Source of the DNA: Maribacter hydrothermalis
GTDB taxonomy: Bacteria; Bacteroidota; Bacteroidia; Flavobacteriales; Flavobacteriaceae
Direction of reading: 5' to 3'
DNA: 64,000 nucleotides
NCBI RefSeq assembly: GCF_001913155.1
Contig: NZ_CP018760.1
Location: forward strand, 1,674,001-1,738,000
Positions 55,835 to 64,000 of the stretch are shown piece after piece. Both the position numbers and the translations under genes were made by a program. Under the pieces are notes generated by a model, which searched no databases, had not been told where the DNA came from, and saw only the letters and a program-made list of their open reading frames with translations. How positions within the stretch are numbered: the first letter of the stretch is position 1; the number at the start of each line of letters is the position of its first letter.

Positions 55835-56833
55835 TTATAATGCTCCGTTTGCTTCAACCCACTTAAAATGGTATTGGTCTTGCGGAAATTTCATGCGCTC
55901 TGCAATTCTCTCTAATCTTGCAGGTAGCTTAATTAAATATTCACGGGCTTTCTCAGCTTCTTCATTTAACGAACGAACACTTTCCAATTCCCAAAAAGCA
56001 TTTAACTTACTTAAAATATCCACATAATCTTGTGCCGTATACACCCCTAAACGTTGCGCACAATTAGAAAAGTTTTCAAAAGCAGATCCTATTGTTCCAC
56101 CAGATTCACGTAAAAAGTGTGCAGGCATAACTATTTTCCTTTTCATCATATCTGCAAATGCTATCATCATACCTGATGGGTCTTCACCAAAAATAGTCTT
56201 TACAAACTCTCTGTATGCTAAATGATGTCTCATTTCATCCCCTGCTATAATGGTACACATTTTACCTAGTAGTACATTTCCTTTTTTCTTAGCCATTTGC
56301 CCCACACGTTTATGAGAAATATTAGTAGCTAGTTCTTGAAATGAAGTATATACAAAATTCTTATAAGGATCACGGTCTGTACCAATATCAAATCCGTCAG
56401 ATATTAAATGCTGTGTCGTTAATTCAACTTCTCGCATATTTACCCTTCCAGATAAATAAAGATATTTGTTCAACACATCACCATGTCTATTTTCTTCCGC
56501 TGTCCAAGCACGTACCCATTTTGCCCAACCGTTTGTTTTGTAATCGCCATGTTGGTCAATACCGACAACGTCCATTAACCATGATTCGTAAGTAGGCAAT
56601 GCTTCTTCTGTAATGGTATCGGCTACCATAGTTACCCAAAAATCGTAACCCAATTCTTTAGACTCTTCTCTAAGCTGCTTTACTTCCTGTAAAAAAGTAT
56701 CTTGTTCTGAATTAGGCAAAAAGTCAGTAGGCTGCCAAATATCTTCCGGTTTTATTAGAAAAGAATCCATAAAACCTTCTACCTTAGGCTCTAGAGCCTG
56801 CATTACTTCTAATCTTATATTTTTAATAGACAT
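55835..56833 (-). CDS. acyl-ACP desaturase-like diiron enzyme
   Basis: This 332-residue protein is of the ferritin-like acyl-ACP desaturase family. The diiron motifs are EENRHGD (first ExxH) and DEMRHH (second ExxH), with further Glu ligands around ADTITEEALPTYE. It should introduce a double bond in acyl-ACP in the cytoplasm with a ferredoxin-like donor. The window shows no adjacent partner. The length is typical. Confidence 0.9.
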   Translation of the reverse strand: MSIKNIRLEVMQALEPKVEGFMDSFLIKPEDIWQPTDFLPNSEQDTFLQEVKQLREESKELGYDFWVTMVADTITEEALPTYESWLMDVVGIDQHGDYKTNGWAKWVRAWTAEENRHGDVLNKYLYLSGRVNMREVELTTQHLISDGFDIGTDRDPYKNFVYTSFQELATNISHKRVGQMAKKKGNVLLGKMCTIIAGDEMRHHLAYREFVKTIFGEDPSGMMIAFADMMKRKIVMPAHFLRESGGTIGSAFENFSNCAQRLGVYTAQDYVDILSKLNAFWELESVRSLNEEAEKAREYLIKLPARLERIAERMKFPQDQYHFKWVEANGAL

Positions 56834-56897
56834 ATCTTAAATTTTAACAATGATGGTAAATTACACTCGCTCATTTTATGTAAAGTTAATGGTTTTC

Positions 56898-57632
56898 TCA
56901 GTTTCTACCCTTTTCACCAGGATAAAAGGTGAAAACCGGTTCACTTTGCCAATATTCTTTAGTTTCCACATTAAATATGGTTAGCGGCCCTTTAAAGGCT
57001 GCACCTGTATCAATATTCCAAACATTAGCCGCATTTTGTGGCGTTGTTTCTCCTATGCGAGTAACTGGGGTATGACCGATATATATTTCTGAATAATTTT
57101 TAAGTCTTTTAGGGTAATATATATGATCTTCTTTTAAATCTTTATTTAAAGAAAGAGCTAGCTCCCACAGCGTACGGTCCCAATAAAAGGTCTTTTCAAA
57201 ATATTCAAATTCTATTCCTTTTAAGTTAGTAAAACCTGCATGTAAAAACAACCTATTCTCATTATCTAAGTGGTAATTTACTAAACTTTCATAGAAATTT
57301 AAATGAACTTCTCTTAAATCCTCGGAAATAGAGGCATATGAATTAACTGTTGACTCACCACCATGCATAAACCATGTTGGGTTATCATCTGCCCCTGTCA
57401 GCCACTCATAGCAAAGCTCGTCATGATTGCCTCTTAAATATACACAATTAAACCGTTCTTTTAATTCCAATAAAAAATTTACCGTTTCTATTGCATCACT
57501 CCACCCATCAATATAATCCCCTAAAAATATTAGGGTGTCGTTTTCTGTAATATTTGCTTTTTCAATTACTTGTTTTAAAGCTTTTAACCCGGAATGTATA
57601 TCCCCTACGACTAATGTTCTACTTAAACTCAT
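56898..57632 (-). CDS. metallophosphoesterase (PPP-type phosphatase)
   Basis: This 244-residue calcineurin-like phosphoesterase has metal motifs GDIHS, FLGDYIDGW and RGNHDEL, and later HAGF and GHTPVTRIG. It resembles bacterial PPP-family Ser/Thr phosphatases or ApaH. Its start overlaps the stop of the zinc-ribbon gene by 4 nt, suggesting coupling to that protein. The substrate is unknown. Confidence 0.9.
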   Translation of the reverse strand: MSLSRTLVVGDIHSGLKALKQVIEKANITENDTLIFLGDYIDGWSDAIETVNFLLELKERFNCVYLRGNHDELCYEWLTGADDNPTWFMHGGESTVNSYASISEDLREVHLNFYESLVNYHLDNENRLFLHAGFTNLKGIEFEYFEKTFYWDRTLWELALSLNKDLKEDHIYYPKRLKNYSEIYIGHTPVTRIGETTPQNAANVWNIDTGAAFKGPLTIFNVETKEYWQSEPVFTFYPGEKGRN

Positions 57633-58711
57633 TTAGCAAAAATCGCAAATACTCCTATTAACACAATAATAAAAAGCACTAAAAAGAAAATTTTCCAAAA
57701 CGAATAAGGCCTAGTTCCGCTTAAAACACCCGTTTGTCCATTTATATAAAAATTAAACTCCTTGCCGTCATATCTATAAGTGCTTAAATAGATAGGAAGT
57801 AAAATGTGTTTAAATTTTTCATCGGACAATTTTATATCGGCATTTGCTATTCTTTGCGTATCCCCTCCTATATCTCGCCTGATCCAATTATAAGCTATAT
57901 TTTTTGCTTCTTGAAAAGATTTGTGATGCCCCTCTTTAAGTGATACTGAATATTTTTCAGTAACAAAGCCAGATAAGTATTTAGAATTGAACACGACTAA
58001 ATCTTTAAGGTTCCAAAAAGCAACTTTCCCAGGGATTTCTTTACGCTTTTTTTCAGATGCATTAATGAGAATATCATCTACAAAACCATCAACATTACCA
58101 GAAGCATAGGTCCATCTTGTTTTCTGAACTTGCCTAGTGCGTTTACCCTTATTACTATTATATGTTTCAGTTTCGTAATAATAATCGCCTCGTTGTCCTT
58201 GGTAAGATGCATCAAGATTAGCATCGAATGTCCAGTAAGGCACATACAAACCATGCAGCCCTTCTGGGTCTAAAGCCGCCTTTTTAAGGTTATCTGGAGC
58301 AAACCAAATTTTACCAACCCAATCCTTAAAAATAGATTGGGCCTTTTTTGCATCTAATTGAAATGGAACCAGAGCACCAGGTAAGATCCAACCTTCTTTC
58401 TCAATGTCTTCCCTAATTAAAGGTTCGCTACAGTAAACACAATTGAGTGATTTGAAATTCTCTTCTACATGCTGGTTAGCACCACAATTTTTACAGTGCA
58501 ACAATTCAATAGTTTCGGTATATGCGTTTTCGCCTACAATCTTTAGGTAATGTTCTAACTCAAGTTCCTCAAAACTACTTTTAGATTGCTCAATAAATTC
58601 TTCATACCCACAATACTCGCAGGTAAGTTGATGCGAACCAGGTTTAAATTTTAACTCGGCACCACAATTGGCACAAGCCTTTTTATATTCCGATTTTTGA
58701 ATATTATCCAT
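57629..58711 (-). CDS. YdjG-like double zinc-ribbon membrane protein
   Basis: This 360-residue protein has two TFIIB-like zinc ribbons: Cys13/16/31/34 (CANCG...CEYCG) and Cys73/76/91/94 (CKNCG...CVYCS). Aromatic-rich repeats follow (VPYWTFDANLDASYQG, HILLPIYLSTYRYDG). One C-terminal transmembrane helix ends the protein (IFFLVLFIIVLIGVFAIFA). In Bacillus subtilis a related YdjG works with the SPFH protein YdjI at the membrane. Its start is 47 nt after the SPFH gene stop. Confidence 0.85.
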   Translation of the reverse strand: MDNIQKSEYKKACANCGAELKFKPGSHQLTCEYCGYEEFIEQSKSSFEELELEHYLKIVGENAYTETIELLHCKNCGANQHVEENFKSLNCVYCSEPLIREDIEKEGWILPGALVPFQLDAKKAQSIFKDWVGKIWFAPDNLKKAALDPEGLHGLYVPYWTFDANLDASYQGQRGDYYYETETYNSNKGKRTRQVQKTRWTYASGNVDGFVDDILINASEKKRKEIPGKVAFWNLKDLVVFNSKYLSGFVTEKYSVSLKEGHHKSFQEAKNIAYNWIRRDIGGDTQRIANADIKLSDEKFKHILLPIYLSTYRYDGKEFNFYINGQTGVLSGTRPYSFWKIFFLVLFIIVLIGVFAIFAK

Positions 58712-58758
58712 AGATAGTTCCCCTTACTAATAGCTGTATTTATCTGCTAATAAATAGA

Positions 58759-59892
58759 TTACGCTGTTGGTAATGGTGGTGGTGTATTGCCTCCTAAAAA
58801 TGATTTCAATTCCTCTACCTCTTTTAACTCAGACCAACTTGCCATTCCTTGTTTCCAAATAAGTGAATCTCTATTAATAGTTCTACTTGCAAATAATTCT
58901 TTTAATTTCTCAAAAGTTACTGGACCAGATTGTTGACCGTTTACAGCATAAAAATAGGATACTTGAGCTGGTATTGGTGGTGGCGCTTGCGCTTGTGGTG
59001 CTTGCCCGCCAAAAGGTTGTGCTCCAGGTTGCCCCATTAAACCTCCCATTTGCTGCGCTAATACAAAGCCCATTCCCATTCCCATACCGGCACCAGCTGT
59101 TCCGCCTTCATTTTTAGCCGCTAATTCCATAGCTTTTGCCGCTTTAAACTGTGCTAGCTTGGCCATGTCCAATTTATCTAATCGGCTATATTCAAAAATT
59201 TCTTTCTTTAATTCTTCTGGCATCGATACATTTTCGATGTAGAATTTTTCTAATTCAATACCAACTCTATTAAACTCTGGCTGCATTACCGTTTGGCATG
59301 TTTCTGAAAGTTCACTGGTATTTGCCGCATAAAGTTCAATTGGCAAATTAGCTTCACCAACAGTATCGGTAAAACGAGTTACAATTAAACTTTTAAGATG
59401 CTCATTAATTTCATAATTAGTAAAATTACCGTCAGTACCTACTACATCTACTACAAATTTACCGGCATCACTAATTCTAAAACTATAGGTCCCAAAGGCA
59501 CGTATTTCTACTAATCCAAACCTATCATCACTAAGCATAAATGGGTTTTTTGTCCCCCACTTCTCATCTGTAAATAAGCGAGTATTTACAAAATAAACTT
59601 CTGCTTTAAACGGACTATCAAATCCATATTTCCAACCTTTTAATGTGGTTAAAATTGGAAGGTTTTTTGTATTTAGGGTATATGTTCCCGGCTTAAAAAC
59701 ATCCGCTAATTGACCTTCATTTATAAAAACAGCCGTTTGCCCTTCGCGCACTATAAGCTGTGCATTATTTTTAATTTCGTTTTGGTAGCGTTCAAATCTA
59801 TGAACAATGGTATCGTCATTAGTATCTAACCATTCAATTATATCAATAAACTCGTGGCTTAACTTCTTTTTAATTTCATCAAATATGCTCAT
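58759..59892 (-). CDS. SPFH-domain protein with C-terminal GYF_2 domain (YdjI-like)
   Basis: Start chosen at the ATG at 59892 (MSIFDEIKKK), giving 377 residues; an earlier TTG is unlikely. The N-terminal SPFH/band-7 region (about 15-235) has IVREGQTAVFINEGQLADVF. A Gly/Ala-rich linker, then a Gln/Pro-rich stretch, precede a GYF_2 domain (about 315-365; FYAVNGQQSGPVTFEKLKEL). It probably forms membrane assemblies. It leads the cluster with the zinc-ribbon protein and phosphatase. Confidence 0.88.
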   Translation of the reverse strand: MSIFDEIKKKLSHEFIDIIEWLDTNDDTIVHRFERYQNEIKNNAQLIVREGQTAVFINEGQLADVFKPGTYTLNTKNLPILTTLKGWKYGFDSPFKAEVYFVNTRLFTDEKWGTKNPFMLSDDRFGLVEIRAFGTYSFRISDAGKFVVDVVGTDGNFTNYEINEHLKSLIVTRFTDTVGEANLPIELYAANTSELSETCQTVMQPEFNRVGIELEKFYIENVSMPEELKKEIFEYSRLDKLDMAKLAQFKAAKAMELAAKNEGGTAGAGMGMGMGFVLAQQMGGLMGQPGAQPFGGQAPQAQAPPPIPAQVSYFYAVNGQQSGPVTFEKLKELFASRTINRDSLIWKQGMASWSELKEVEELKSFLGGNTPPPLPTA

Positions 59893-60074
59893 GGTTTGCG
59901 TGTTTTTAAATGTACAATTCAAGATATGGAATTCATGAATAGAGCCAAAATAAGTAGCCTATAAATTCAATAAAATAATACGATGAATACTATAATTTAA
60001 TATTTCCTTAAGGATATATAGGATGAATCTACTATTTCTAATTAACTTAGAATTTCTAATTTCTGAAATGAACT

Positions 60075-61019
60075 ATGAAAAAAGTGTTCTGTATTGGTGA
60101 ATTATTGATTGATTTCGTAGCCGAAAACCAAGGTAATGATTTGTCTAAGGCCAAAGAATTTTCCAAAAAAGCGGGTGGAGCGCCAGCAAATGTTGCTTGT
60201 GCTATTAGCAAACTCGGTGGCGACGGTGTTTTTATTGGCTGCGTAGGCAATGACCCTTTTGGTACATTTTTATTGCGTATTTTAGAAAATGAAAAGGTAG
60301 ATGTTTCTTTAGCACAAAAAACAAATACATTTACCACCCTTGCCTTTGTTTCTATCGATGAAAATGGTGAACGCGATTTTGTGTTTAGTAGAGGTGCAGA
60401 TAAAGAACTAGTTTACGATTCATCACATAAAACCAATTTTGAAAACAACATACTACACTTTGGTGCTGCTACTTCATTTTTAGGAGGTTCTTTAGAAGAT
60501 GCATATAGCCGATATTTATTTGATGGTTTAACCAAGAATGCATTCATTAGTTTTGATCCTAATTATAGGGTTGACCTTTGGAAAAACAAACAAGATGTTT
60601 TTATACGAAAATGCCACGCTTTTATAGAAAAATCTCACCTATGTAAGTTTAGTTTAGAAGAGGCTCAATTGCTATCAGGAAAAGATAATTTAGAAGATGC
60701 TTGTAAAGTTTTTCATGAAATGGGAACTAAAATAATAGTCGTTACCTTAGGAAGCAAAGGCACATTTTTATGTACTTTAAACTTCAGTAAAACAATACCG
60801 AGTATAAAAGTTAGCCCTAAAGATACTACTGGCGCAGGTGATGCTTTTATTGGATGCTTATTACAGCAAATAGCTGAACATACTTCGATTGACAATATAT
60901 TGGAAAAAGAAGAAATTCTTACTCAAATGGTTACAAGAGCTAACAAAGCCGGAGCAATTACAACTTTAAATTTTGGTGCCATAGAATCGTTACCAACTTT
61001 ACAACAATTAGATTCTTAA
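60075..61019 (+). CDS. PfkB-family carbohydrate kinase (fructokinase-like)
   Basis: This 314-residue ribokinase-fold enzyme has the N-terminal GELLIDFVAENQG, the AGGAPANVACAISKLGG signature, and C-terminal DTTGAGDAFIGCLLQQ with catalytic Asp in GAGDAF. Bacterial fructokinases look like this. It is followed at 1 nt by the amylosucrase-like gene, so a role in phosphorylating released fructose is likely. Confidence 0.92.
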   Translation: MKKVFCIGELLIDFVAENQGNDLSKAKEFSKKAGGAPANVACAISKLGGDGVFIGCVGNDPFGTFLLRILENEKVDVSLAQKTNTFTTLAFVSIDENGERDFVFSRGADKELVYDSSHKTNFENNILHFGAATSFLGGSLEDAYSRYLFDGLTKNAFISFDPNYRVDLWKNKQDVFIRKCHAFIEKSHLCKFSLEEAQLLSGKDNLEDACKVFHEMGTKIIVVTLGSKGTFLCTLNFSKTIPSIKVSPKDTTGAGDAFIGCLLQQIAEHTSIDNILEKEEILTQMVTRANKAGAITTLNFGAIESLPTLQQLDS

Positions 61020-61020
61020 C

Positions 61021-62961
61021 ATGAACCAAGCAGAATTACACCGAATATTGGCCTTAAAAAGTCAAGAAAATAAAGACTCCTTAGATTTAGATGTATTATA
61101 TAACCGAAGGTTGTCCGCCAATATTTCATTAATAAAAACTCATTTTTTTTCACTTTATCAAGAAGTAGAACATAAAGACTATTTTTTTAAACTACTAGAT
61201 CAAATAGCCCTTCTATTTAAAGCACGCCCCACAGAACTTAAAAATCAAGATTTAGAACGTTTAAATTCTGGCAACTGGTATCAAAGCGAAAAAATGGTAG
61301 GTATGCAATTGTATGTAGACCGTTTCAATAAAGACATCAATGGACTAAAAGAAAAACTGCCCTATTTTCAGGATTTAGGTATAAATTTTCTTCATTTAAT
61401 GCCAATTACAACAAGACCTACAGGCGAAAATGACGGAGGTTATGCGGTAAATAGCTATCATGAAATTGATGGTAAATATGGTACTAAAAAAGACTTTTTA
61501 GATTTTGCCAAAAAAGCGAGAGAGAACAATATGTTCTTGATGCTAGATTTTGTAGTCAACCATACATCTGATGAGTTTGAATGGGCCGAAAAAGCCAAAA
61601 AAGGTAGTCTTCATCACCAAAATTACTATTACACCTACGCGGACCGTCATATACCAGATGAGTTCGAGAAAACTCTTCCGGAAATATTTCCACAGTCTGC
61701 ACCAGGTAATTTTACCTATAATGAAGAAATGGAAAAATGGGTAATGACCTGTTTTAATACGTATCAATGGGATTTAAACTATAGAAATCCTGAAGTATTT
61801 ATTGAAATGCTTGGTAATTTGATGTCGTTAGCCAATCTAGGTGTCGACGTAATTCGTTTTGACGCCTTAGCGTTCCTTTGGAAAAAATTAGGGACTTTAT
61901 CTCAAAATTTACCTGAAGCGCATACGCTTATTTCATTATTTAGAATGTGCTTGCAAGTTATTGCACCGGGGGTTATTCTATTGGCCGAGGCTATCGTTGC
62001 GCCTAGAAATATTATAAAATATTTTGGCGAAGGTATAAGCGAGGGCAATGAATGTGAAATTGCATATAATGCCTCATTAATGGCTTTGTTATGGAATTCA
62101 ATTGCCACTAAAAAGGCTTCTTTAATGCTTAAAAGCTTAACCGAGATACCCAATAAACCGAATGATGGGACATGGATTAATTATATACGTTGCCATGATG
62201 ACATTGGGCTAGGATATGATGATGATTTTGTTCGCGCAATGGGCTCGGACCCTACTGCTCATAAACAATTTATACTGAATTATTATACTGGTAGATTGGA
62301 ATGGTCGCCTGCAAAAGGGCTTATGTTCATGTACAATCCTAAAAATGGTGATGGCAGAATTACAGGTAGCGCAGCTTCCTTATTAGGTCTTGAAACCGCA
62401 TTGGAATTGAAGAATAAGATCATCATTGATTACGCTATTTCAAAAATATTAATGATGCATGGTATTATTTTAACGTATGGCGGAATACCTATGATTTATG
62501 CCGGAGATGAAATTGCCACCTTAAACGATTACTCTTACGAACAAAACCAAGACCATGTAAATGACAACCGTTGGGTAAATAGACCAATCCAGAATTGGGA
62601 TGTCGTTGCTTCATTAAATAAAACAAAAGAAAATCCTTCTACAATTGTTTACAATGGATTAAAAAATATGATTCGTTTGCGGAAAGAGCATGTTCTCTTT
62701 AAGGATTCTAACGAGGTAAAAATACATGGTTGCCCAAATGAACATGTATTTGTTTATGAGCGTACTTATAAAAATGATAGCGTTTGGGTTTTATCTAACT
62801 TTAATGAGCTTACCGAAACCTTAGATATTGGATGGTTACTTTCTATTGGTATACACGCTGGCAAAAACTCTATAGATTTGCTTACCCAAGAAACTTTTAA
62901 CCTAATCCATAATGCATTACCATTAAAACCCTTTCAGCAACTTTGGATTAAGAATATTTGA
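61021..62961 (+). CDS. GH13 amylosucrase-like enzyme
   Basis: This 646-residue protein has the N-terminal helical domain of amylosucrases, an alpha/beta barrel and a C-terminal domain. Catalytic residues are Asp281 (VIRFDALAF), Glu323 (LLAEAIV) and the Asp in CHDDIG (393/394). ENDGGYAVN (Asp138) and DNRWVNRP (Arg517) resemble the salt-bridge pair that closes the sucrose pocket in amylosucrases. It splits sucrose, either transferring glucose to alpha-glucan or hydrolysing it; the two cannot be told apart here. It has no signal peptide. Confidence 0.9.
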   Translation: MNQAELHRILALKSQENKDSLDLDVLYNRRLSANISLIKTHFFSLYQEVEHKDYFFKLLDQIALLFKARPTELKNQDLERLNSGNWYQSEKMVGMQLYVDRFNKDINGLKEKLPYFQDLGINFLHLMPITTRPTGENDGGYAVNSYHEIDGKYGTKKDFLDFAKKARENNMFLMLDFVVNHTSDEFEWAEKAKKGSLHHQNYYYTYADRHIPDEFEKTLPEIFPQSAPGNFTYNEEMEKWVMTCFNTYQWDLNYRNPEVFIEMLGNLMSLANLGVDVIRFDALAFLWKKLGTLSQNLPEAHTLISLFRMCLQVIAPGVILLAEAIVAPRNIIKYFGEGISEGNECEIAYNASLMALLWNSIATKKASLMLKSLTEIPNKPNDGTWINYIRCHDDIGLGYDDDFVRAMGSDPTAHKQFILNYYTGRLEWSPAKGLMFMYNPKNGDGRITGSAASLLGLETALELKNKIIIDYAISKILMMHGIILTYGGIPMIYAGDEIATLNDYSYEQNQDHVNDNRWVNRPIQNWDVVASLNKTKENPSTIVYNGLKNMIRLRKEHVLFKDSNEVKIHGCPNEHVFVYERTYKNDSVWVLSNFNELTETLDIGWLLSIGIHAGKNSIDLLTQETFNLIHNALPLKPFQQLWIKNI

Positions 62962-63022
62962 TTCTCCATTAATATAAAGACAACCTTTTAGATAATATTT
63001 AATCTAATACTAAAAGATAAAT

Positions 63023-63391
63023 ATGAAAACTCCCTTTCTTATAGTAGTATTAGTACTTTTTACACTAAACGGTTGTAATACAGCTAATAATGCAGATGAT
63101 ATTGAAGGGTATTATACTGGTACTTTTCAAAGAGGAGAAATTATATCAAACGTTACATTGAACTTAAATGGGAAGAATTTTTCAGGAGAAAGTGATATTG
63201 CGAAATTCCCTGCAATTTGTAATGGAAATTTTACTATTTTAAATGACATGGTTACATTCGACAATTTATGTCCTTGGACCGCTGAATTTGATTGGTCACT
63301 GATTCTAAGTAATGAATGGCACTTTACTATTGATTATAATAAATTAACCTTAACCAATTCAATTGGCGACATCTACATTTTAACAAAATAA
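63023..63391 (+). CDS. small lipoprotein of unknown function
   Basis: This 122-residue lipoprotein has its Cys in LFTLNGC. The mature part is beta-rich (EGYYTGTFQRGEIISNVTLNLNGKNF), a small calycin-like pattern. I do not recognise a family. It lies 61 nt after the amylosucrase gene and may be in the same transcript. It converges on the partial gene at 63435. Confidence 0.7.
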   Translation: MKTPFLIVVLVLFTLNGCNTANNADDIEGYYTGTFQRGEIISNVTLNLNGKNFSGESDIAKFPAICNGNFTILNDMVTFDNLCPWTAEFDWSLILSNEWHFTIDYNKLTLTNSIGDIYILTK

Positions 63392-63434
63392 ACTCTAGGA
63401 ACTAATTGTTGATTAACAATTTCAAGGAAAATAT

Positions 63435-64000
63435 TTAATTATACTTCACCTTCCTAAGCACACGTAAAGCCTCTTTCAACGAAGTATTTATAGTTGGATA
63501 TTTTGACTTTAAAAGTTGCCTGGCCTTTTCCATATCCTCTTTTGCTTCTTCAAAACCATTTAAATAACAAATAAGATAAGAGTCTGCCAAGTATTTTAAT
63601 CTTTTAACCTCATCAATGGTTAAAACCGTATTCCCACTGGCTTTATCTACCAAAGAATTGTTATCTACATATATTTTTTCCAGTTTTTTTCTGTTGTGTT
63701 TTGGAGGATTAAATAGCAAGTCGCTATTAATTTGATAGGTGCCATTTTCACTAAAATTGATAACCACTTTCTCCAACGGATAATATTTTTGTTTAGCTCC
63801 TAATCCTAGCTGCACAAACTCTATTATAGTAAAGGAATCATCATTAATACTAATCTTAATTTCGTCTAAGTTGGAGTAGAAAAGTTTAACCTGTTCATTA
63901 ATTAGCTCTATGTCTACTCTATAGTAATAGGTTTCTCCATTAGACACTTTTTTATTCCCTGCCCAACAGACCACAAATTGCTCTTTAAAAACTTTGTAGT
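63435..64000 (-). CDS. hypothetical protein, C-terminal part (cut by window edge)
   Basis: The frame stays open to the window edge through residues ...YKVFKEQFVVCWAGNKKVS..., so the gene begins outside. About 188 C-terminal residues are seen. They have beta-strand-rich segments (YYYRVDIELINEQVKLFY, SINDDSFTIIEFVQ) and a helical tail (KEDMEKARQLLKSKYPTI). I do not recognise a family. Confidence 0.7.
   Translation of the reverse strand, partial: YKVFKEQFVVCWAGNKKVSNGETYYYRVDIELINEQVKLFYSNLDEIKISINDDSFTIIEFVQLGLGAKQKYYPLEKVVINFSENGTYQINSDLLFNPPKHNRKKLEKIYVDNNSLVDKASGNTVLTIDEVKRLKYLADSYLICYLNGFEEAKEDMEKARQLLKSKYPTINTSLKEALRVLRKVKYN

Overview
The window is a gene-dense, low-GC chromosomal segment from a member of the Bacteroidota, most likely a marine Flavobacteriaceae. 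The evidence is several TonB-dependent outer-membrane receptors with N-terminal carboxypeptidase-like domains, a Bacteroidota-type TraR/DksA protein, many lipoproteins, a lack of clear Shine-Dalgarno sequences, and promoters of the TTG-N(17-23)-TAnnTTTG type. I see no rRNA, tRNA, CRISPR array, insertion sequence, phage or integrase. The region reads as core genome with small accessory pockets.

Layout. 1-5.8 kb: two TonB receptors (one cut by the left edge), a secreted EEP-family nuclease/phosphatase, a DUF1080 protein and a small membrane protein. 5.9-10.6 kb: a minus-strand operon of DUF3108 protein, tryptophan 2,3-dioxygenase, M23 peptidase and glucose-6-phosphate isomerase. 10.9-15 kb: patatin/BamA-like fusion and uvrC. 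15-21 kb: 5-FTHF cyclo-ligase, lspA, TraR/DksA-like protein and ileS. 21-25 kb: helical-repeat lipoprotein, haem-receptor-like TonB protein, recO. 25-28 kb: gdhA and a cystathionine gamma-synthase-like enzyme. 28-37 kb: mixed small enzymes, an EamA transporter, a GntR regulator, a nitronate monooxygenase-like protein, a YheT-like hydrolase, a cytochrome c, DsbA-like and thioredoxin proteins, and a lactonase-fold protein. 37-42 kb: SulP transporter, a PhyH dioxygenase divergent from an AraC regulator, a DUF421 protein, and a lipoprotein with an internal duplication. 42-49 kb: glycerol-3-phosphate metabolism (gpsA, glpD, glpK), a peptidase-like hydrolase, small proteins and CvpA. 49-54 kb: two CAP-domain lipoproteins, 3-hydroxyanthranilate dioxygenase, DUF1304 protein, ALDH7-like dehydrogenase. 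54-60 kb: OmpA, a membrane-anchored HhH protein, acyl-ACP desaturase, and an SPFH / zinc-ribbon / phosphatase cluster. 60-64 kb: fructokinase-like kinase, amylosucrase-like GH13 enzyme, a lipoprotein, and a gene cut by the right edge.

How it works together. kynA (9 kb) and 3-hydroxyanthranilate dioxygenase (51 kb) are two steps of the kynurenine route from tryptophan towards quinolinate/NAD. glpK and glpD feed glycerol into triose phosphates, while gpsA runs towards lipid precursors. The amylosucrase-like enzyme and PfkB kinase look like a sucrose-use pair. No complete novel system is obvious. The best leads are a twice-occurring intergenic element (terminator hairpin plus a conserved box plus a second hairpin), two tiny membrane ORFs, a triple direct repeat between phyH and araC, and the SPFH/zinc-ribbon/phosphatase cluster.
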